Source: Cellulosimicrobium cellulans
GTDB taxonomy: Bacteria > Actinomycetota > Actinomycetes > Actinomycetales > Cellulomonadaceae
Direction of reading: 5' to 3'
DNA: 43,834 nt
NCBI RefSeq assembly: GCF_001722485.1
Contig: NZ_LWGL01000011.1
Coordinates: 1-43,834 of the forward strand
Made by a program: the position numbers and the translations under genes. The notes under the pieces were generated by a model, which worked only from the letters and a program-made list of their open reading frames with translations, searched no databases and was not told the origin of the DNA. Numbering within the stretch: position 1 is the stretch's first letter; each line of letters begins with the position of its first letter. This document shows positions 23,023-32,502 of this stretch, in pieces.

Positions 23023-23079
23023 CGGGCGCCCCGCCCCGCGTCGCGCCACCCGGCGCGGCGACGGTGGGCGGGGCGCCCG
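23023..23079 (+). terminator. livJ-livH intergenic hairpin
   Basis: A 14-bp perfect outer stem (23023-23036 with 23066-23079) and an inner 8-bp stem with one G-U pair, beginning 13 bp after the livJ stop. Position and strength suggest a 3' stabiliser or partial terminator that sets the livJ to livHMGF ratio. No T-tract. Confidence 0.6.
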
Positions 23080-23130
23080 TCGCGGGACCACGAACCTCGC
23101 ACGATCCGCGAACGACTCCCAAGGAGCGCC

Positions 23131-24189
23131 ATGCCCGCCCTTGCTGACGCGCTGCTGGCCAGCGCGACCGCCGGTCCACTCGTCCACCAGTCGCTCATCG
23201 ACTTCGACCTCGCCGCCCTCGGGCGCAACTTCTGGGGCCTCACCATCGAGGGCCTCACCTACGGCGCGATCTACGCGCTCGTCGCCGTCGGCTACACGCT
23301 CGTCTACGGCGTGCTGCGGCTCATCAACTTCGCCCACTCCGAGGTCTTCATGCTCGGCATGTTCGGGCAGTACGCGACGCTCCTGCTCCTCGGCTTCTAC
23401 CCCATGGGCGACGCGTGGGACATGGGGATCGGCCTGACCGTGTTCTACCTGGGTGTCGCGATGCTCGGCGGCATGGTCGTCGCGGGCGGCGCGGCCGTCG
23501 GGCTCGAGCGCGTGGCCTACCGGCCGCTGCGCAAGCGCGGCGCCCCGGCGCTCGTCTTCCTCATCACCGCGATCGGCATGTCCTTCGTGCTGCAGGAGTT
23601 CGTGCACTTCGTGCTCCCGCGGCTCACCGGCGGCGAGCTCGGCGGCGTCAACGCCGAGCAGCCGATCCGGCTCGTGCAGCCCGAGGTGCAGTTCACGGTC
23701 GGCGGCGCAGCCGTCACGAACGTCACGCTCGTGATCATCCTGTCGGCACTGCTCCTCGCCCTGGCGACGGACATGTTCATCAACCGCACGAAGTTCGGCC
23801 GCGGCATCCGGGCCGTCGCGCAGGACCCGGTCACGGCGACGCTCATGGGCGTCTCGCGCGAGCGCGTCATCATGCTGACGTTCCTCATCGGCGGCATCCT
23901 GGCCGGCGCCGCCGCCCTGCTCTACACGCTGCGCGTGCCGAACGGGATCATCTACTCCGGCGGTTTCATCCTCGGCATCAAGGCGTTCTCCGCCGCGGTG
24001 CTCGGCGGCATCGGCAACCTGCGCGGCGCCCTCCTCGGAGGTCTGCTGCTCGGCGTCATGGAGAACTACGGCCAGGTCGTCTTCGGTACGGAGTGGCGCG
24101 ACGTCGTGGCGTTCGTGCTCCTCATCGTCGTCCTGATGTTCCGCCCGACGGGCATCCTCGGAGAGTCGCTGGGGAGGGCCCGCGCATGA
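23131..24189 (+). CDS. livH: Branched-chain amino acid ABC transporter permease LivH
   Basis: 352 aa, ATG 23131 behind AAGGAG. About eight or nine TM helices. GLTYGAIYALVAVGYTLVYG followed by VLRLINFAHSEVFMLG is the diagnostic LivH N-terminal region. The cytoplasmic coupling loop is RAVAQDPVTATLMGVSRERV, and LGGIGNLRGALLGGLLLGVM is the C-terminal family motif. It forms the membrane channel with LivM. The stop TGA overlaps the livM start as ATGA. An extra N-terminal stretch of about 40 residues precedes the first family helix. Confidence 0.93.
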   Translation: MPALADALLASATAGPLVHQSLIDFDLAALGRNFWGLTIEGLTYGAIYALVAVGYTLVYGVLRLINFAHSEVFMLGMFGQYATLLLLGFYPMGDAWDMGIGLTVFYLGVAMLGGMVVAGGAAVGLERVAYRPLRKRGAPALVFLITAIGMSFVLQEFVHFVLPRLTGGELGGVNAEQPIRLVQPEVQFTVGGAAVTNVTLVIILSALLLALATDMFINRTKFGRGIRAVAQDPVTATLMGVSRERVIMLTFLIGGILAGAAALLYTLRVPNGIIYSGGFILGIKAFSAAVLGGIGNLRGALLGGLLLGVMENYGQVVFGTEWRDVVAFVLLIVVLMFRPTGILGESLGRARA

Positions 24190-25487
24190 CCACCTCGACA
24201 CCCGCACCCCGCCCCGGCGGCTCGTCCGCCCCGCCGACCCTGCCGCCCGCCGGACGGGTCGCGACCAAGGACCGGCCGCACGGCGGGGTGGGAGACCGCC
24301 TGCGCCTCTGGTGGGACGCGCTCGCGCGCCCGACCCAGTGGCTGGTCGGCGTGCCGTTCCTGCTGTTCGTCGCGCTCGTGCCGATCCTGGACATCCCCGT
24401 GCTGACGACCGTGGGGACCAACTTCGGCGGCGTCATGGCGCAGTTCGGCATGATCGCGCTCATCGCCATCGGCCTGAACGTCGTCGTCGGCCAGGCCGGC
24501 CTGCTCGACCTGGGGTACGTCGGCTTCTACGCCATCGGCGCGTACACGGTCGCGATCCTCACCAGCCCGGACAGCCCGTGGAACCAGGCGGGCGACGGCA
24601 GCTGGCTCGCCCGCGAGTGGGCCTGGCTGTCGGTGCTGCCGATCGCGGTCGCGATCACCGCCGTGTCCGGCCTGATTCTCGGCTCCCCGACGCTGCGCCT
24701 CCGCGGCGACTACCTCGCGATCGTCACGCTCGGCTTCGGCGAGATCGTCCGGCTCCTCGCCGACAACCTCGACGAGCTGACCGGCGGCGGCCAGGGCCTG
24801 CGCGGGGTCGCGTACCCGCGGCTCGGCGTCACGGAGGACCTGCCGAGCGGCGTGTTCTCCGCGGGGAACGCGAGCGGCACGCTGAACTCCGGCGTGTGGT
24901 GGTACTGGGTGAGCCTGCTGTTCATCGTCATCTCGCTGCTGCTCGTCGGGAACCTCGAGCGCTCGCGCGTGGGTCGCGCCTGGGTCGCGATCCGCGAGGA
25001 CGAGGACGCCGCGGAGATCATGGGTGTGCCCACGTTCCGCTTCAAGCTGTGGGCGTTCGTCATCGGCGCCTCGATCGGCGGCATCGCCGGCGCGCTCTAC
25101 GCGGGCCAGGTGCAGTTCGTCATCCCGACGAACTTCAACGTCATCAACTCCGTGCTGTTCCTGTGCGCCGTCGTGCTCGGCGGGCAGGGCAACAAGCTCG
25201 GCGTCATCCTCGGGGCGTTCATCATCGTGTACCTGCCGAACTTCTTCCTCGGCCGGACCGAGCTGTTCGGCATCCCGATCGACGGCAACCTCATCGCGAG
25301 CTACCGCTACCTGTTCTTCGGCATCGCGCTCGTGGTGCTCATGATCTTCCGTCCCCAGGGGTTGATACCCGTGCGGCAGAAGCTGCTGGCCTACGGCCGC
25401 GAGCTGTACGTCGCGGCGCGACGGGCGGCCCAGACGATCGCCCGCAGGGACACCGCGCCGACCACGACCGGGGAGGAGACCCGATGA
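24186..25487 (+). CDS. livM: Branched-chain amino acid ABC transporter permease LivM
   Basis: 433 aa, ATG 24186 overlapping the livH stop (ATGA). About ten hydrophobic segments after a hydrophilic, Pro-rich N-terminus of about 50 residues. [20 protein letters not shown] followed by [12 protein letters not shown] is the LivM signature. [20 protein letters not shown] and the coupling loop [20 protein letters not shown] are also typical. [18 protein letters not shown] is the C-terminal motif. The tail is basic. It pairs with LivH to form the translocation path. The stop overlaps the livG start (ATGA). Confidence 0.93.
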   Translation: MTTSTPAPRPGGSSAPPTLPPAGRVATKDRPHGGVGDRLRLWWDALARPTQWLVGVPFLLFVALVPILDIPVLTTVGTNFGGVMAQFGMIALIAIGLNVVVGQAGLLDLGYVGFYAIGAYTVAILTSPDSPWNQAGDGSWLAREWAWLSVLPIAVAITAVSGLILGSPTLRLRGDYLAIVTLGFGEIVRLLADNLDELTGGGQGLRGVAYPRLGVTEDLPSGVFSAGNASGTLNSGVWWYWVSLLFIVISLLLVGNLERSRVGRAWVAIREDEDAAEIMGVPTFRFKLWAFVIGASIGGIAGALYAGQVQFVIPTNFNVINSVLFLCAVVLGGQGNKLGVILGAFIIVYLPNFFLGRTELFGIPIDGNLIASYRYLFFGIALVVLMIFRPQGLIPVRQKLLAYGRELYVAARRAAQTIARRDTAPTTTGEETR

Positions 25488-26533
25488 GCACCCACGACCC
25501 CGGCGGCATGGGGGCCGGCGGCGAGCACGGGGACGAGCACCTCGCGGCGTCCGGGCGCGCGGACTCGTCGCGTGCCGACCGGTACGTGCCCGGCGCCGTC
25601 CTCGACGAGCCGGTGGTCGTTGACGTCGAGGCGGTGCGCCCCGAGCTGGCGAACCGCGAGCTCGTCGACGCGATGGTCGCGCCCGACCGTGCCGTGCACG
25701 CGCGCATGGGCGAGCCGCTGCTCCAGATGGAGCACGTGACCGTCCAGTTCGGCGGCCTCACGGCGCTCGACGACGTGACGTTCGAGATCCGGCGCGGCGA
25801 GATCCTCGGCCTCATCGGGCCGAACGGCGCGGGCAAGACGACCGCCTTCAACGCGATGACCGGCGTCTACCGGCCGACCAAGGGGCAGGTCGTCTTCGAC
25901 GGCGTCCCGGTCGGCAAGCTCAAGCGCTACCAGATCACGCAGCGCGGCATCGCCCGCACGTTCCAGAACATCCGCCTGTTCAACGAGATGACGGCGCTGG
26001 AGAACGTCGTCGTCGGCACGGACGCGCGGCACCGCACGTCCGTGTTGGGCGCCCTGTTCCGGCTCCCGCGCCACCGGCGCGAGGAGCGCGACGCGATCGA
26101 CCGCGGCATGGCGCTGCTCGAGTTCGTCGGGGTCGGCGGCCGGGCGACGGAGAAGGCGCGCAACCTCTCCTACGGCGACCAGCGCCGTCTGGAGATCGCC
26201 CGCGCGCTCGCGACCGAGCCCAAGCTGCTGTGCCTCGACGAGCCGGCGGCGGGGTTCAACCCGGCGGAGAAGGAGGCCCTCATGGACCTCATCCGCCACA
26301 TCCGCGACGACGGGTACACCGTGCTGCTCATCGAGCACGACATGCGCCTCGTGCGCGGCGTGACCGACCGGATCGTCGTGCTCGAGTTCGGGCGGGTCAT
26401 CGCGGACGGCACGCCGGACGAGGTGACGAACGACCCGAAGGTCATCGCCGCGTACCTGGGAGTGCCGGACGAGGAGCTGGCCGACGGGCCGGGAACCACG
26501 AGCGAGGGAGGCGGCGGCGATGCCTCTGCTTGA
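25484..26533 (+). CDS. livG: Branched-chain amino acid ABC transporter ATP-binding protein LivG
   Basis: 349 aa, ATG 25484 behind GGAGGAGA and overlapping the livM stop (ATGA). The ABC domain begins only near residue 82 ([14 protein letters not shown]). The ~80 preceding residues are hydrophilic and acidic ([19 protein letters not shown]...) and absent from the ~255-aa E. coli LivG. Walker A is GPNGAGKTT, the Q-loop region reads [20 protein letters not shown], the signature reads [16 protein letters not shown] as is normal for LivG, Walker B is [13 protein letters not shown], and the switch is [10 protein letters not shown]. The ribosome-binding site and coupling support translation of the extension. 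It overlaps livF by 14 bp. Confidence 0.93.
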   Translation: MSTHDPGGMGAGGEHGDEHLAASGRADSSRADRYVPGAVLDEPVVVDVEAVRPELANRELVDAMVAPDRAVHARMGEPLLQMEHVTVQFGGLTALDDVTFEIRRGEILGLIGPNGAGKTTAFNAMTGVYRPTKGQVVFDGVPVGKLKRYQITQRGIARTFQNIRLFNEMTALENVVVGTDARHRTSVLGALFRLPRHRREERDAIDRGMALLEFVGVGGRATEKARNLSYGDQRRLEIARALATEPKLLCLDEPAAGFNPAEKEALMDLIRHIRDDGYTVLLIEHDMRLVRGVTDRIVVLEFGRVIADGTPDEVTNDPKVIAAYLGVPDEELADGPGTTSEGGGGDASA

Positions 26534-27239
26534 GCTGCAGGACGTGACGGTCGCGTACGGGCGGATCGAGGCCGTGCGCGGCATCTCGATCACCGTCGAG
26601 GAGGGCGAGCTCGTCACCCTCATCGGCGCGAACGGCGCCGGGAAGACGACGACGATGCGCGCCATCTCGGGCATCCGGCCGCTCGCGCGCGGCCGGGTCG
26701 TGTTCGACGGCAAGGACGTCACGCGGATGAAGCCGCACCTGCGCGTGCTCGAGGGCATCGTGCAGGCGCCCGAGGGCCGCGGCATCTTCCCCGGGATGAC
26801 CGTCATCGAGAACCTCGAGATGGGCGCGTACGCGCGGACCTTCGACTCGAAGGCCGAGCACGACGAGACGCTCGAGCGCGTCTACGAGCTCTTCCCGCGG
26901 CTCGCCGAGCGCAAGGACCAGGTGGGCGGCACGATGTCGGGCGGCGAGCAGCAGATGCTCGCCATCGGGCGCGCGCTGATGGCCCGCCCGCGCCTGCTCC
27001 TGCTCGACGAGCCGTCCATGGGGCTCGCGCCCATGGTCATCCAGCAGATCTTCCGGATCATCTCGGAGATCAACGCGCAGGGCACGACCGTGCTGCTCGT
27101 CGAGCAGAACGCGCAGCAGGCGCTGTCGCGGTCCCACCGGGCGTACGTGCTGGAGACGGGGGAGGTCGTGCGCTCCGGCGGCGGCCGCGAGCTGCTCGCC
27201 GACTCGAGCATCAAGGAGGCCTACCTCGGGGTCGCCTGA
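26520..27239 (+). CDS. livF: Branched-chain amino acid ABC transporter ATP-binding protein LivF
   Basis: 239 aa, ATG 26520 inside the 3' end of livG, with GGAGG upstream. Walker A is GANGAGKTT, the Q-loop region reads IVQAPEGRGIFPGMTVIENL, the signature is MSGGEQQMLAIGRALM, Walker B is LLLLDEPSMGLAP and the switch is LLVEQNAQQALSRSH. All are diagnostic of LivF, the second ATPase of the branched-chain importer. Length matches the family. This is the last gene of the livJHMGF operon; only 16 bp separate it from the next gene, which appears to have its own leaderless promoter. Confidence 0.94.
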   Translation: MPLLELQDVTVAYGRIEAVRGISITVEEGELVTLIGANGAGKTTTMRAISGIRPLARGRVVFDGKDVTRMKPHLRVLEGIVQAPEGRGIFPGMTVIENLEMGAYARTFDSKAEHDETLERVYELFPRLAERKDQVGGTMSGGEQQMLAIGRALMARPRLLLLDEPSMGLAPMVIQQIFRIISEINAQGTTVLLVEQNAQQALSRSHRAYVLETGEVVRSGGGRELLADSSIKEAYLGVA

Positions 27240-27243
27240 CACC

Positions 27244-27249
27244 TAGGAT
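27244..27249 (+). promoter_or_regulatory. Putative -10 of leaderless propeller-protein gene
   Basis: TAGGAT ends exactly 6 nt before GTG 27256 and lies just after the livF stop, so the downstream gene is likely transcribed separately from liv. Confidence 0.55.
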
Positions 27250-27255
27250 CAGGAC

Positions 27256-28986
27256 GTGCCCCTGCGACGACGCGCGGCCCAGGCCGACCGCCACACGTTC
27301 GAGCTCGTCGACGACGGGTTCGCGGACCACGCCGTCCCCGACCCGGTCCTCGACCACGGTGCCGCGCCTCCGGGCGGCGGGCAAGGCGGGACCGACGACG
27401 CGACCGACGCCGCGACCGACGACGGGGACGGGGGCGCCGCCCGACCAGACCCGGCGCACGTGGCGTCCCGTCGCCGCCGCCGACGCGTCGTCGCGGCGTC
27501 GGTCGCCGCGGTCGTCGTGGTCGTCGGCGGCATGGTGACGGTGGACGCGGCGCAGTCGCGCGCGGACCTCGCACGCCTGCGCGAGGCGGCGGGCGGGGTG
27601 GCGCCGATGCTCGGCGCGCCGGCGGAGGCGTGGTCGCTCGACGGGGTCGAGCCCGCCGGCCTCCAGCTGCTCGACGGGGCGCTCGTCGTGCTGGACGGCG
27701 ACGACGTCGTGGCGGTCGACCTCGCGGCGGGTGCCGAGCGCTGGCGCACGGACACGGGAGGCACGGCGTACTGCGGCAGCGCCCTCTTCTCCTACGGGTA
27801 CACCCTCGGCGGCGAGGCCCCGGACGGGCTGGTGTGCCTGACCGGGGTCCCGGACGCGCTCGAGGCGCCGCCCGAGGTGACCTCACCGGCGCCGGCGGTC
27901 GCGGACGCGGTCGTCGTCCTCGACGCGGACGGCACCGTCGTCGGGCGTCGTGACCTCGATCCCGCGCAGGGCGCGGCGGTGCCCGGGCCCCGCGGCGGGC
28001 TCGTGCGCACGCTGCGCGTGGGCGACGTGCCCGCCGAGCACGGGACGGAGCTCGAGATCGACCCGGCCACGGGGGAGGCGGCGGCCGTCCCGCACGGACG
28101 CGACGTCGTCGTCGTGCTCGAGGACGCGCTCACGGGGGAGGAGCGCTGGCGCACGGACCTGCCGTTCTCAGACAGCGACACCCTGGGCTGCGCCAGCTGG
28201 GCCGTCGACGAGGGCACGGGTGCCGGACCCTCGCACGCCCGTGCCGACCTGGAGACCCTCTGGGCGAGCTCGGTGGGCGACGTCGTCGTGGTGCAGGGCT
28301 GCGGGGTGTCGGCGTCGTTCGGCACGGACGGCGTGCGGCTCGACGACCCGGACAACCCCCACGACAGCGTCACCCCGCTGCCGGACGGCACGCTCTACCG
28401 CGACCCGTCGGGCCAGGGCACGTGGGGGTACGGCGGGACGATGCCGACCGACGCCGCGCCCGCGGTGCTCGCGCCGGACGGGACGGTGCGGTGGGAGCCG
28501 CCCGGCGCCCTGTACACCCCCGCGGCCTCGGACGGCCGCGACGCCGGGCTGCGGCTCGTGCGCGACGGCATCGAGCTCGCGGCGTTCGGGGCGGACGGTG
28601 ACAGGCTGTGGTCGTCGACCGCCGGGGGGACGCCCGACCGGGTGCTCGCGGTGGCGGGCGGCGTGGTCGTGGTCCCGCGGGTCGGCAACCTCGTCGCGCT
28701 CGACGTCGCGACCGGGCAGGAGCTGTGGACCCTCGAGAGCTCGGCGGCGCGCGACCCCGCGACGGACGGCGCGGGCCCGGTCGACTGGTCGACGGCCTTC
28801 ACCGACGGAGAGCACCTGATCGCCGCGACGCAGGACTGGTCCGGCCGGGACCAGCAGCTCGTCGCGGTGGACCTGGCCGACGGCGAGGTCGTGTGGCGCA
28901 CGGGGATCGGCGCGAACGCGTGGCCGCTCGCGGTCCAGGGGTCGCTGCTCGTGGTGGAGGACCGGTCGGTCACCCGGCTCGGGTGA
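27256..28986 (+). CDS. PQQ-like beta-propeller membrane-anchored protein
   Basis: 576 aa from GTG 27256. A short cytoplasmic part rich in Asp/Gly (residues 35-65), an Arg cluster (SRRRRRRVV), then one TM helix (VVAASVAAVVVVVGGMVTV) around residues 78-96. The extracytoplasmic part contains several PQQ/WD-like blades of the form 'VVALDLATGxExWRTD', for example VVAVDLAAGAERWRTDTGG, LTGEERWRTDLPF, LVALDVATGQELWTLES and LVAVDLADGEVVWRTGIG. Such proteins act as scaffolds or outer-face binding proteins; true PQQ dehydrogenase activity is unlikely without the catalytic motifs. Likely leaderless (TAGGAT 6 nt upstream). Role unknown. Confidence 0.85.
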   Translation: MPLRRRAAQADRHTFELVDDGFADHAVPDPVLDHGAAPPGGGQGGTDDATDAATDDGDGGAARPDPAHVASRRRRRRVVAASVAAVVVVVGGMVTVDAAQSRADLARLREAAGGVAPMLGAPAEAWSLDGVEPAGLQLLDGALVVLDGDDVVAVDLAAGAERWRTDTGGTAYCGSALFSYGYTLGGEAPDGLVCLTGVPDALEAPPEVTSPAPAVADAVVVLDADGTVVGRRDLDPAQGAAVPGPRGGLVRTLRVGDVPAEHGTELEIDPATGEAAAVPHGRDVVVVLEDALTGEERWRTDLPFSDSDTLGCASWAVDEGTGAGPSHARADLETLWASSVGDVVVVQGCGVSASFGTDGVRLDDPDNPHDSVTPLPDGTLYRDPSGQGTWGYGGTMPTDAAPAVLAPDGTVRWEPPGALYTPAASDGRDAGLRLVRDGIELAAFGADGDRLWSSTAGGTPDRVLAVAGGVVVVPRVGNLVALDVATGQELWTLESSAARDPATDGAGPVDWSTAFTDGEHLIAATQDWSGRDQQLVAVDLADGEVVWRTGIGANAWPLAVQGSLLVVEDRSVTRLG

Positions 28987-29020
28987 CCTGGCGCGCCGTG
29001 TCCTGCCGGTCGGCGGGCGG

Positions 29021-29995
29021 TCAGGCGCTGAGGTAGCCGCCGGGAAGCGCGGACCGCGCCGAGACGAGGCGGTGCTCGGCCTCGCGGATCAGCTCGTCGG
29101 CGTCGGCGGCGCCGGCGACGGACCACACCGTGGCGCTCTCCACCGCCGGCCACGCCCCCGCCGGCAGCGCGCCGGAGGGGGCGGCGAGGTGGCCGAGGAT
29201 CTCCTCGCGCAGAGCCTCGACGGACGCGGCGGCCTGGATGTCGTCCATGGCGGGGAGCGTGGCGAGCACGGCGAAGCGGTCGCCGTCGACGCGCCCGGCC
29301 TCGCAGCCGCGCGGCAGGGCGGCGCCGAGCCGGTCGGCGATCTCGACGAGGACGGCGTCGCCCGTCGGCTGGCCGTGGCGGGCGTTGATCGCGGACATGC
29401 CGCGCACGTCGAGCAGCACGAGCGCGACGCGCGTGCCGCTGTTCGCGACGAGCCGGCACCGCTGGGAGAGCAGGTGCCACGTCGTGCGGCGCGTGGCCAG
29501 GCCGGTGAGGTGGTCACGTGTGGACTGCGCCGCGAGGGAGCTGACGAGCGAGCGCATGAGGTCCGCGGCGCTGACGCTGCTCCAGTGGCTCGCCCCGCCC
29601 ACGAGGACGTCGTCGTAGCGGTGCGTCCCGGGCCGGGCCATGGCATGCGTCGCCACCTCGGAGACCGAGGCGCCCCGGTCCACGACGAGGGGCGACCAGT
29701 CGGTCACGATCGAGGCCGGGCGCCGCTCGAGGACGGCGCGGCCGTAGCCGAGCCGCCCGGTCAGGGCCGAGGTCAGCGCCGCGCGCATGACGATGCCGAG
29801 ACGGTCCGCGCCCTCGTCGTCCTGCACGACGACGCAGTCGACGTCCGGGCTGCGGAAGACGACCTCGAGCTGGCCCACGGGGATGGACGAGCCGACGACC
29901 ATGACGGGCCGCGCGAGCTGGCCGACGACTCCCGTCCGGTCGGCCGTCGCGCGCGCCGACGTCTGGCGCGCGAGCTGCGTGATGGCGTCGTACAC
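29021..29995 (-). CDS. GGDEF-domain protein with degenerate active site
   Basis: 324 aa from GTG 29995, chosen because GACACT lies 6 nt upstream; GTG at 30001 and 30088 are alternatives, but the region above 30001 has unbiased codons. The N-terminal half (residues 20-150) has a CBS/EAL-partner-like alpha/beta pattern (MVVGSSIPVGQLEVVFRSPD, CVVVQDDEGADRLGIVMR). A GGDEF domain follows, starting at DHLTGLATRRTTWHLL. The catalytic GGDEF motif reads DGDRF (residues 237-241, bases 29273-29287), losing the first Gly and the metal-binding Glu. Diguanylate cyclase activity is therefore unlikely; GTP or effector binding or a regulatory role is more plausible. It converges on the propeller gene, 34 bp apart. 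Confidence 0.82.
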   Translation of the reverse strand: MYDAITQLARQTSARATADRTGVVGQLARPVMVVGSSIPVGQLEVVFRSPDVDCVVVQDDEGADRLGIVMRAALTSALTGRLGYGRAVLERRPASIVTDWSPLVVDRGASVSEVATHAMARPGTHRYDDVLVGGASHWSSVSAADLMRSLVSSLAAQSTRDHLTGLATRRTTWHLLSQRCRLVANSGTRVALVLLDVRGMSAINARHGQPTGDAVLVEIADRLGAALPRGCEAGRVDGDRFAVLATLPAMDDIQAAASVEALREEILGHLAAPSGALPAGAWPAVESATVWSVAGAADADELIREAEHRLVSARSALPGGYLSA

Positions 29996-30180
29996 GCGCA
30001 CAGTGTCGTGGCAGCGCGGGCCCGCGCGGGAGTCCTGGACGCTCGTCCACGCCGATGTTCGACGAGTGTTCAGGTGCTCGCAACCCACCGTTGCCCGCGG
30101 CGTCGACGGCGCGTCGCGTGCGGCGCCGCGCGGCGGGGCCGCGGGCGACGGCGCTCCTCGTGCGGGCCCCGGTCCCGCAC

Positions 30181-30186
30181 TACGCT
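30181..30186 (+). promoter_or_regulatory. Putative -10 of leaderless ptrB
   Basis: TACGCT ends exactly 6 nt before ATG 30193; no ribosome-binding site at normal spacing. Confidence 0.5.
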
Positions 30187-30192
30187 GGCCGG

Positions 30193-32502
30193 ATGCCCGA
30201 CGACGTCACGGCCCTCCCGTCCGCCCCCGTCGCCCCGCGGCGCCCGACGACCCGCACGCACCACGGCGACACCGTCACCGACGACTACGAGTGGCTGCGC
30301 GACAAGGAGTCGCCCGAGGTCCTCGCCCACCTGGAGGCGGAGAACGCGCACACCGAGGCGGAGCTCGCGCACCTCGCGGGGCTGCGGCAGCGGATCTTCG
30401 ACGAGATCAAGGAGCGCACGCTCGAGACGGACCTGTCCGTGCCGGTGCGCCAGGGCGGCCACTGGTACTACGCGCGCACCGTCGAGGGCAAGCAGTACCC
30501 CATCCACGCGCGCGCGCCGATCGACGCCTCGTCCGGCCCCGACGCGCCGTCCTCGTGGGTCCCGCCCGTGCTGGAGCCGGGCGTCCCCGTGCCGGGCGAG
30601 CAGGTCCTGCTCGACGACAACGTCGAGGCCGAGGGGCACGACTTCTTCTCGCTCGGCTCGTTCGACGTGTCGGGCGACGGGCGGCTCCTCGCCTACGCGG
30701 TCGACGTCGTCGGCGACGAGCGGTACACGCTGCGCGTCCGGGACCTCGTGTCCGGCGAGGACCTGCCCGACGTCGTGCCGGGCACCTTCCCGGGCGCCGT
30801 CTTCTCCCCAGACGCGCGGTACGTCTTCTACCCGACCGTGGACGACGCGTGGCGGCCCTGGCGCGTGTGGCGCCACGAGGTCGGCACCCCGGCGGAGCAG
30901 GACGTCGTCGTGCTCGAGGAGCCCGACGAGCGGTACTGGGTCGGCGTGGGCGTGTCGCGGTCGCGGCGGTTCGTGCAGATCGACGTCGGCTCCAAGGTCA
31001 CGTCGGAGACGTGGCTGGTCGACGCGGCCGACCCGACGTCCGCGCCGCGCGTCGTGTGGCCGCGGCGCGAGGGCGTCGAGTACACGGTCGAGCACGCGGT
31101 GGTGCCGAGCGGGTGGCTGGCCGCGCTCGACGGCACGCCCGATGACACGGCTCCCGCCGGGACGGCCGACGTGCTGCTCGTGCTGCACAACGACGGCGCG
31201 GAGAACTTCGAGCTCGCCGTCGTCGACGTGCCCGGGGCTGGCGGGGCGGGCACCGCCCGCGACCTCGAGGCCGCGGAGACCGCGGCGATCGGGCCGGCGG
31301 GGGCGCGCGTCGTCGTGCCGCACGACCCGGCCACGCGCCTCGAGGCCGTCGACGCGTTCGCCGGCCACCTCGTGCTCTCCTACCGCCGGGACGCGCTGTC
31401 GCGCGTCGCGGTCGTCGACCTCGCGACGCCGGGCGAGCCGTGGCGCGTGCGGGAGGTGGCGTTCGACGAGCCGCTGTACACCGCCGGCATCGGCCCGAAC
31501 CCCGAGTGGGCGCAGCCGACCGTCCGGCTGTCGTGCACGAGCTTCGTCACGCCCGCGACCGTCTACGACCTGGCGGTCGGGACGGGCGAGCTCACGCTGC
31601 TCAAGCGGCAGCCCGTCCTCGGCGGGTACGACCCGGCCGACTACGTGCAGCGCCGCGAGTGGGCGACCGCCGAGGACGGCACGCGCGTGCCGATCTCGCT
31701 CGTGTGGCGCCGCGACGCGCTCGGGCTCGACGCGACCGGTACGGGGGCGGAGCCGGCGCCACTGCTGCTGTACGGGTACGGGTCGTACGAGATCAGCATC
31801 GACCCGGCGTTCTCGGTCGCGCGCCTGTCGCTGCTCGACCGGGGCGTCGTGTTCGCCGTCGCGCACGTGCGCGGCGGGGGAGAGCTCGGGCGCGCCTGGT
31901 ACGACGACGGCAAGACGCTCGCGAAGCGGAACACGTTCACGGACTTCGTCGCCGTCGCTCGGCACCTCGTGGAGGCCGGCTGGACGAGCCCCGCCCGGAT
32001 GGTCGCGCAGGGCGGGTCCGCGGGCGGGCTGCTCATGGGCGCGGTGACGAACCTCGCGCCCGAGCTGTTCGCCGGGGTGCTCGCGCAGGTGCCGTTCGTC
32101 GACGCGCTGACGTCGATCCTCGACCCGTCGCTGCCGCTGACCGTCGTCGAGTGGGACGAGTGGGGCGACCCGCTGCACGACCCCGACGTCTACCGGTACA
32201 TGCGCGGGTACACGCCGTACGAGAACGTGCCCGACGACGCGTCGCACTACCCGCGCATCCTCGCCGTGACCAGCCTCAACGACACGCGCGTGCTCTACGT
32301 CGAGCCGGCGAAGTGGGTCGCGCGGCTGCGCGCGGCCGGGGCTCCCGCTCTGCTGAAGATCGAGATGAACGCCGGGCACGGCGGCGTCTCCGGCCGGTAC
32401 GAGAGCTGGCGCGAGATCGCGTACGAGGACGCCTGGGTGCTCGACGTCCTCGGTCTCGCGGGCGGTGAGGAGGAGGCCGCCGGCGCGGCGGGGGAGCGGT
32501 GA
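30193..32502 (+). CDS. ptrB: Oligopeptidase B (prolyl oligopeptidase family, S9A)
   Basis: 769 aa from ATG 30193. The N-terminal seven-bladed propeller begins after THHGDTVTDDYEWLRDKESP, the family's conserved opening, and includes VFYPTVDDAWRPWRVWRHE. The C-terminal alpha/beta-hydrolase domain carries the triad: S609 in QGGSAGG, D697 in SLNDTRVLY and H729 in NAGHGGVSGRYESW. AHVRGGGELGRAWYDDGK is the conserved loop before the nucleophile. The enzyme cleaves short peptides after basic residues in the cytoplasm. TACGCT 6 nt upstream suggests a leaderless transcript. The stop overlaps the start of a membrane protein gene (GTGA), so the two are translationally coupled. Confidence 0.93.
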   Translation: MPDDVTALPSAPVAPRRPTTRTHHGDTVTDDYEWLRDKESPEVLAHLEAENAHTEAELAHLAGLRQRIFDEIKERTLETDLSVPVRQGGHWYYARTVEGKQYPIHARAPIDASSGPDAPSSWVPPVLEPGVPVPGEQVLLDDNVEAEGHDFFSLGSFDVSGDGRLLAYAVDVVGDERYTLRVRDLVSGEDLPDVVPGTFPGAVFSPDARYVFYPTVDDAWRPWRVWRHEVGTPAEQDVVVLEEPDERYWVGVGVSRSRRFVQIDVGSKVTSETWLVDAADPTSAPRVVWPRREGVEYTVEHAVVPSGWLAALDGTPDDTAPAGTADVLLVLHNDGAENFELAVVDVPGAGGAGTARDLEAAETAAIGPAGARVVVPHDPATRLEAVDAFAGHLVLSYRRDALSRVAVVDLATPGEPWRVREVAFDEPLYTAGIGPNPEWAQPTVRLSCTSFVTPATVYDLAVGTGELTLLKRQPVLGGYDPADYVQRREWATAEDGTRVPISLVWRRDALGLDATGTGAEPAPLLLYGYGSYEISIDPAFSVARLSLLDRGVVFAVAHVRGGGELGRAWYDDGKTLAKRNTFTDFVAVARHLVEAGWTSPARMVAQGGSAGGLLMGAVTNLAPELFAGVLAQVPFVDALTSILDPSLPLTVVEWDEWGDPLHDPDVYRYMRGYTPYENVPDDASHYPRILAVTSLNDTRVLYVEPAKWVARLRAAGAPALLKIEMNAGHGGVSGRYESWREIAYEDAWVLDVLGLAGGEEEAAGAAGER

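Noticed and set aside
21667-24207. 846-codon minus-strand frame opposite livJ and livH
   Set aside because: Shadow of confident liv genes; charge-rich composition with no motif.
30002-30088. N-terminal extension of the GGDEF protein from GTG 30088
   Set aside because: Codons in this stretch are not G/C-biased at third positions (ACT, CGT, CGA, ACA) and no ribosome-binding site supports it.
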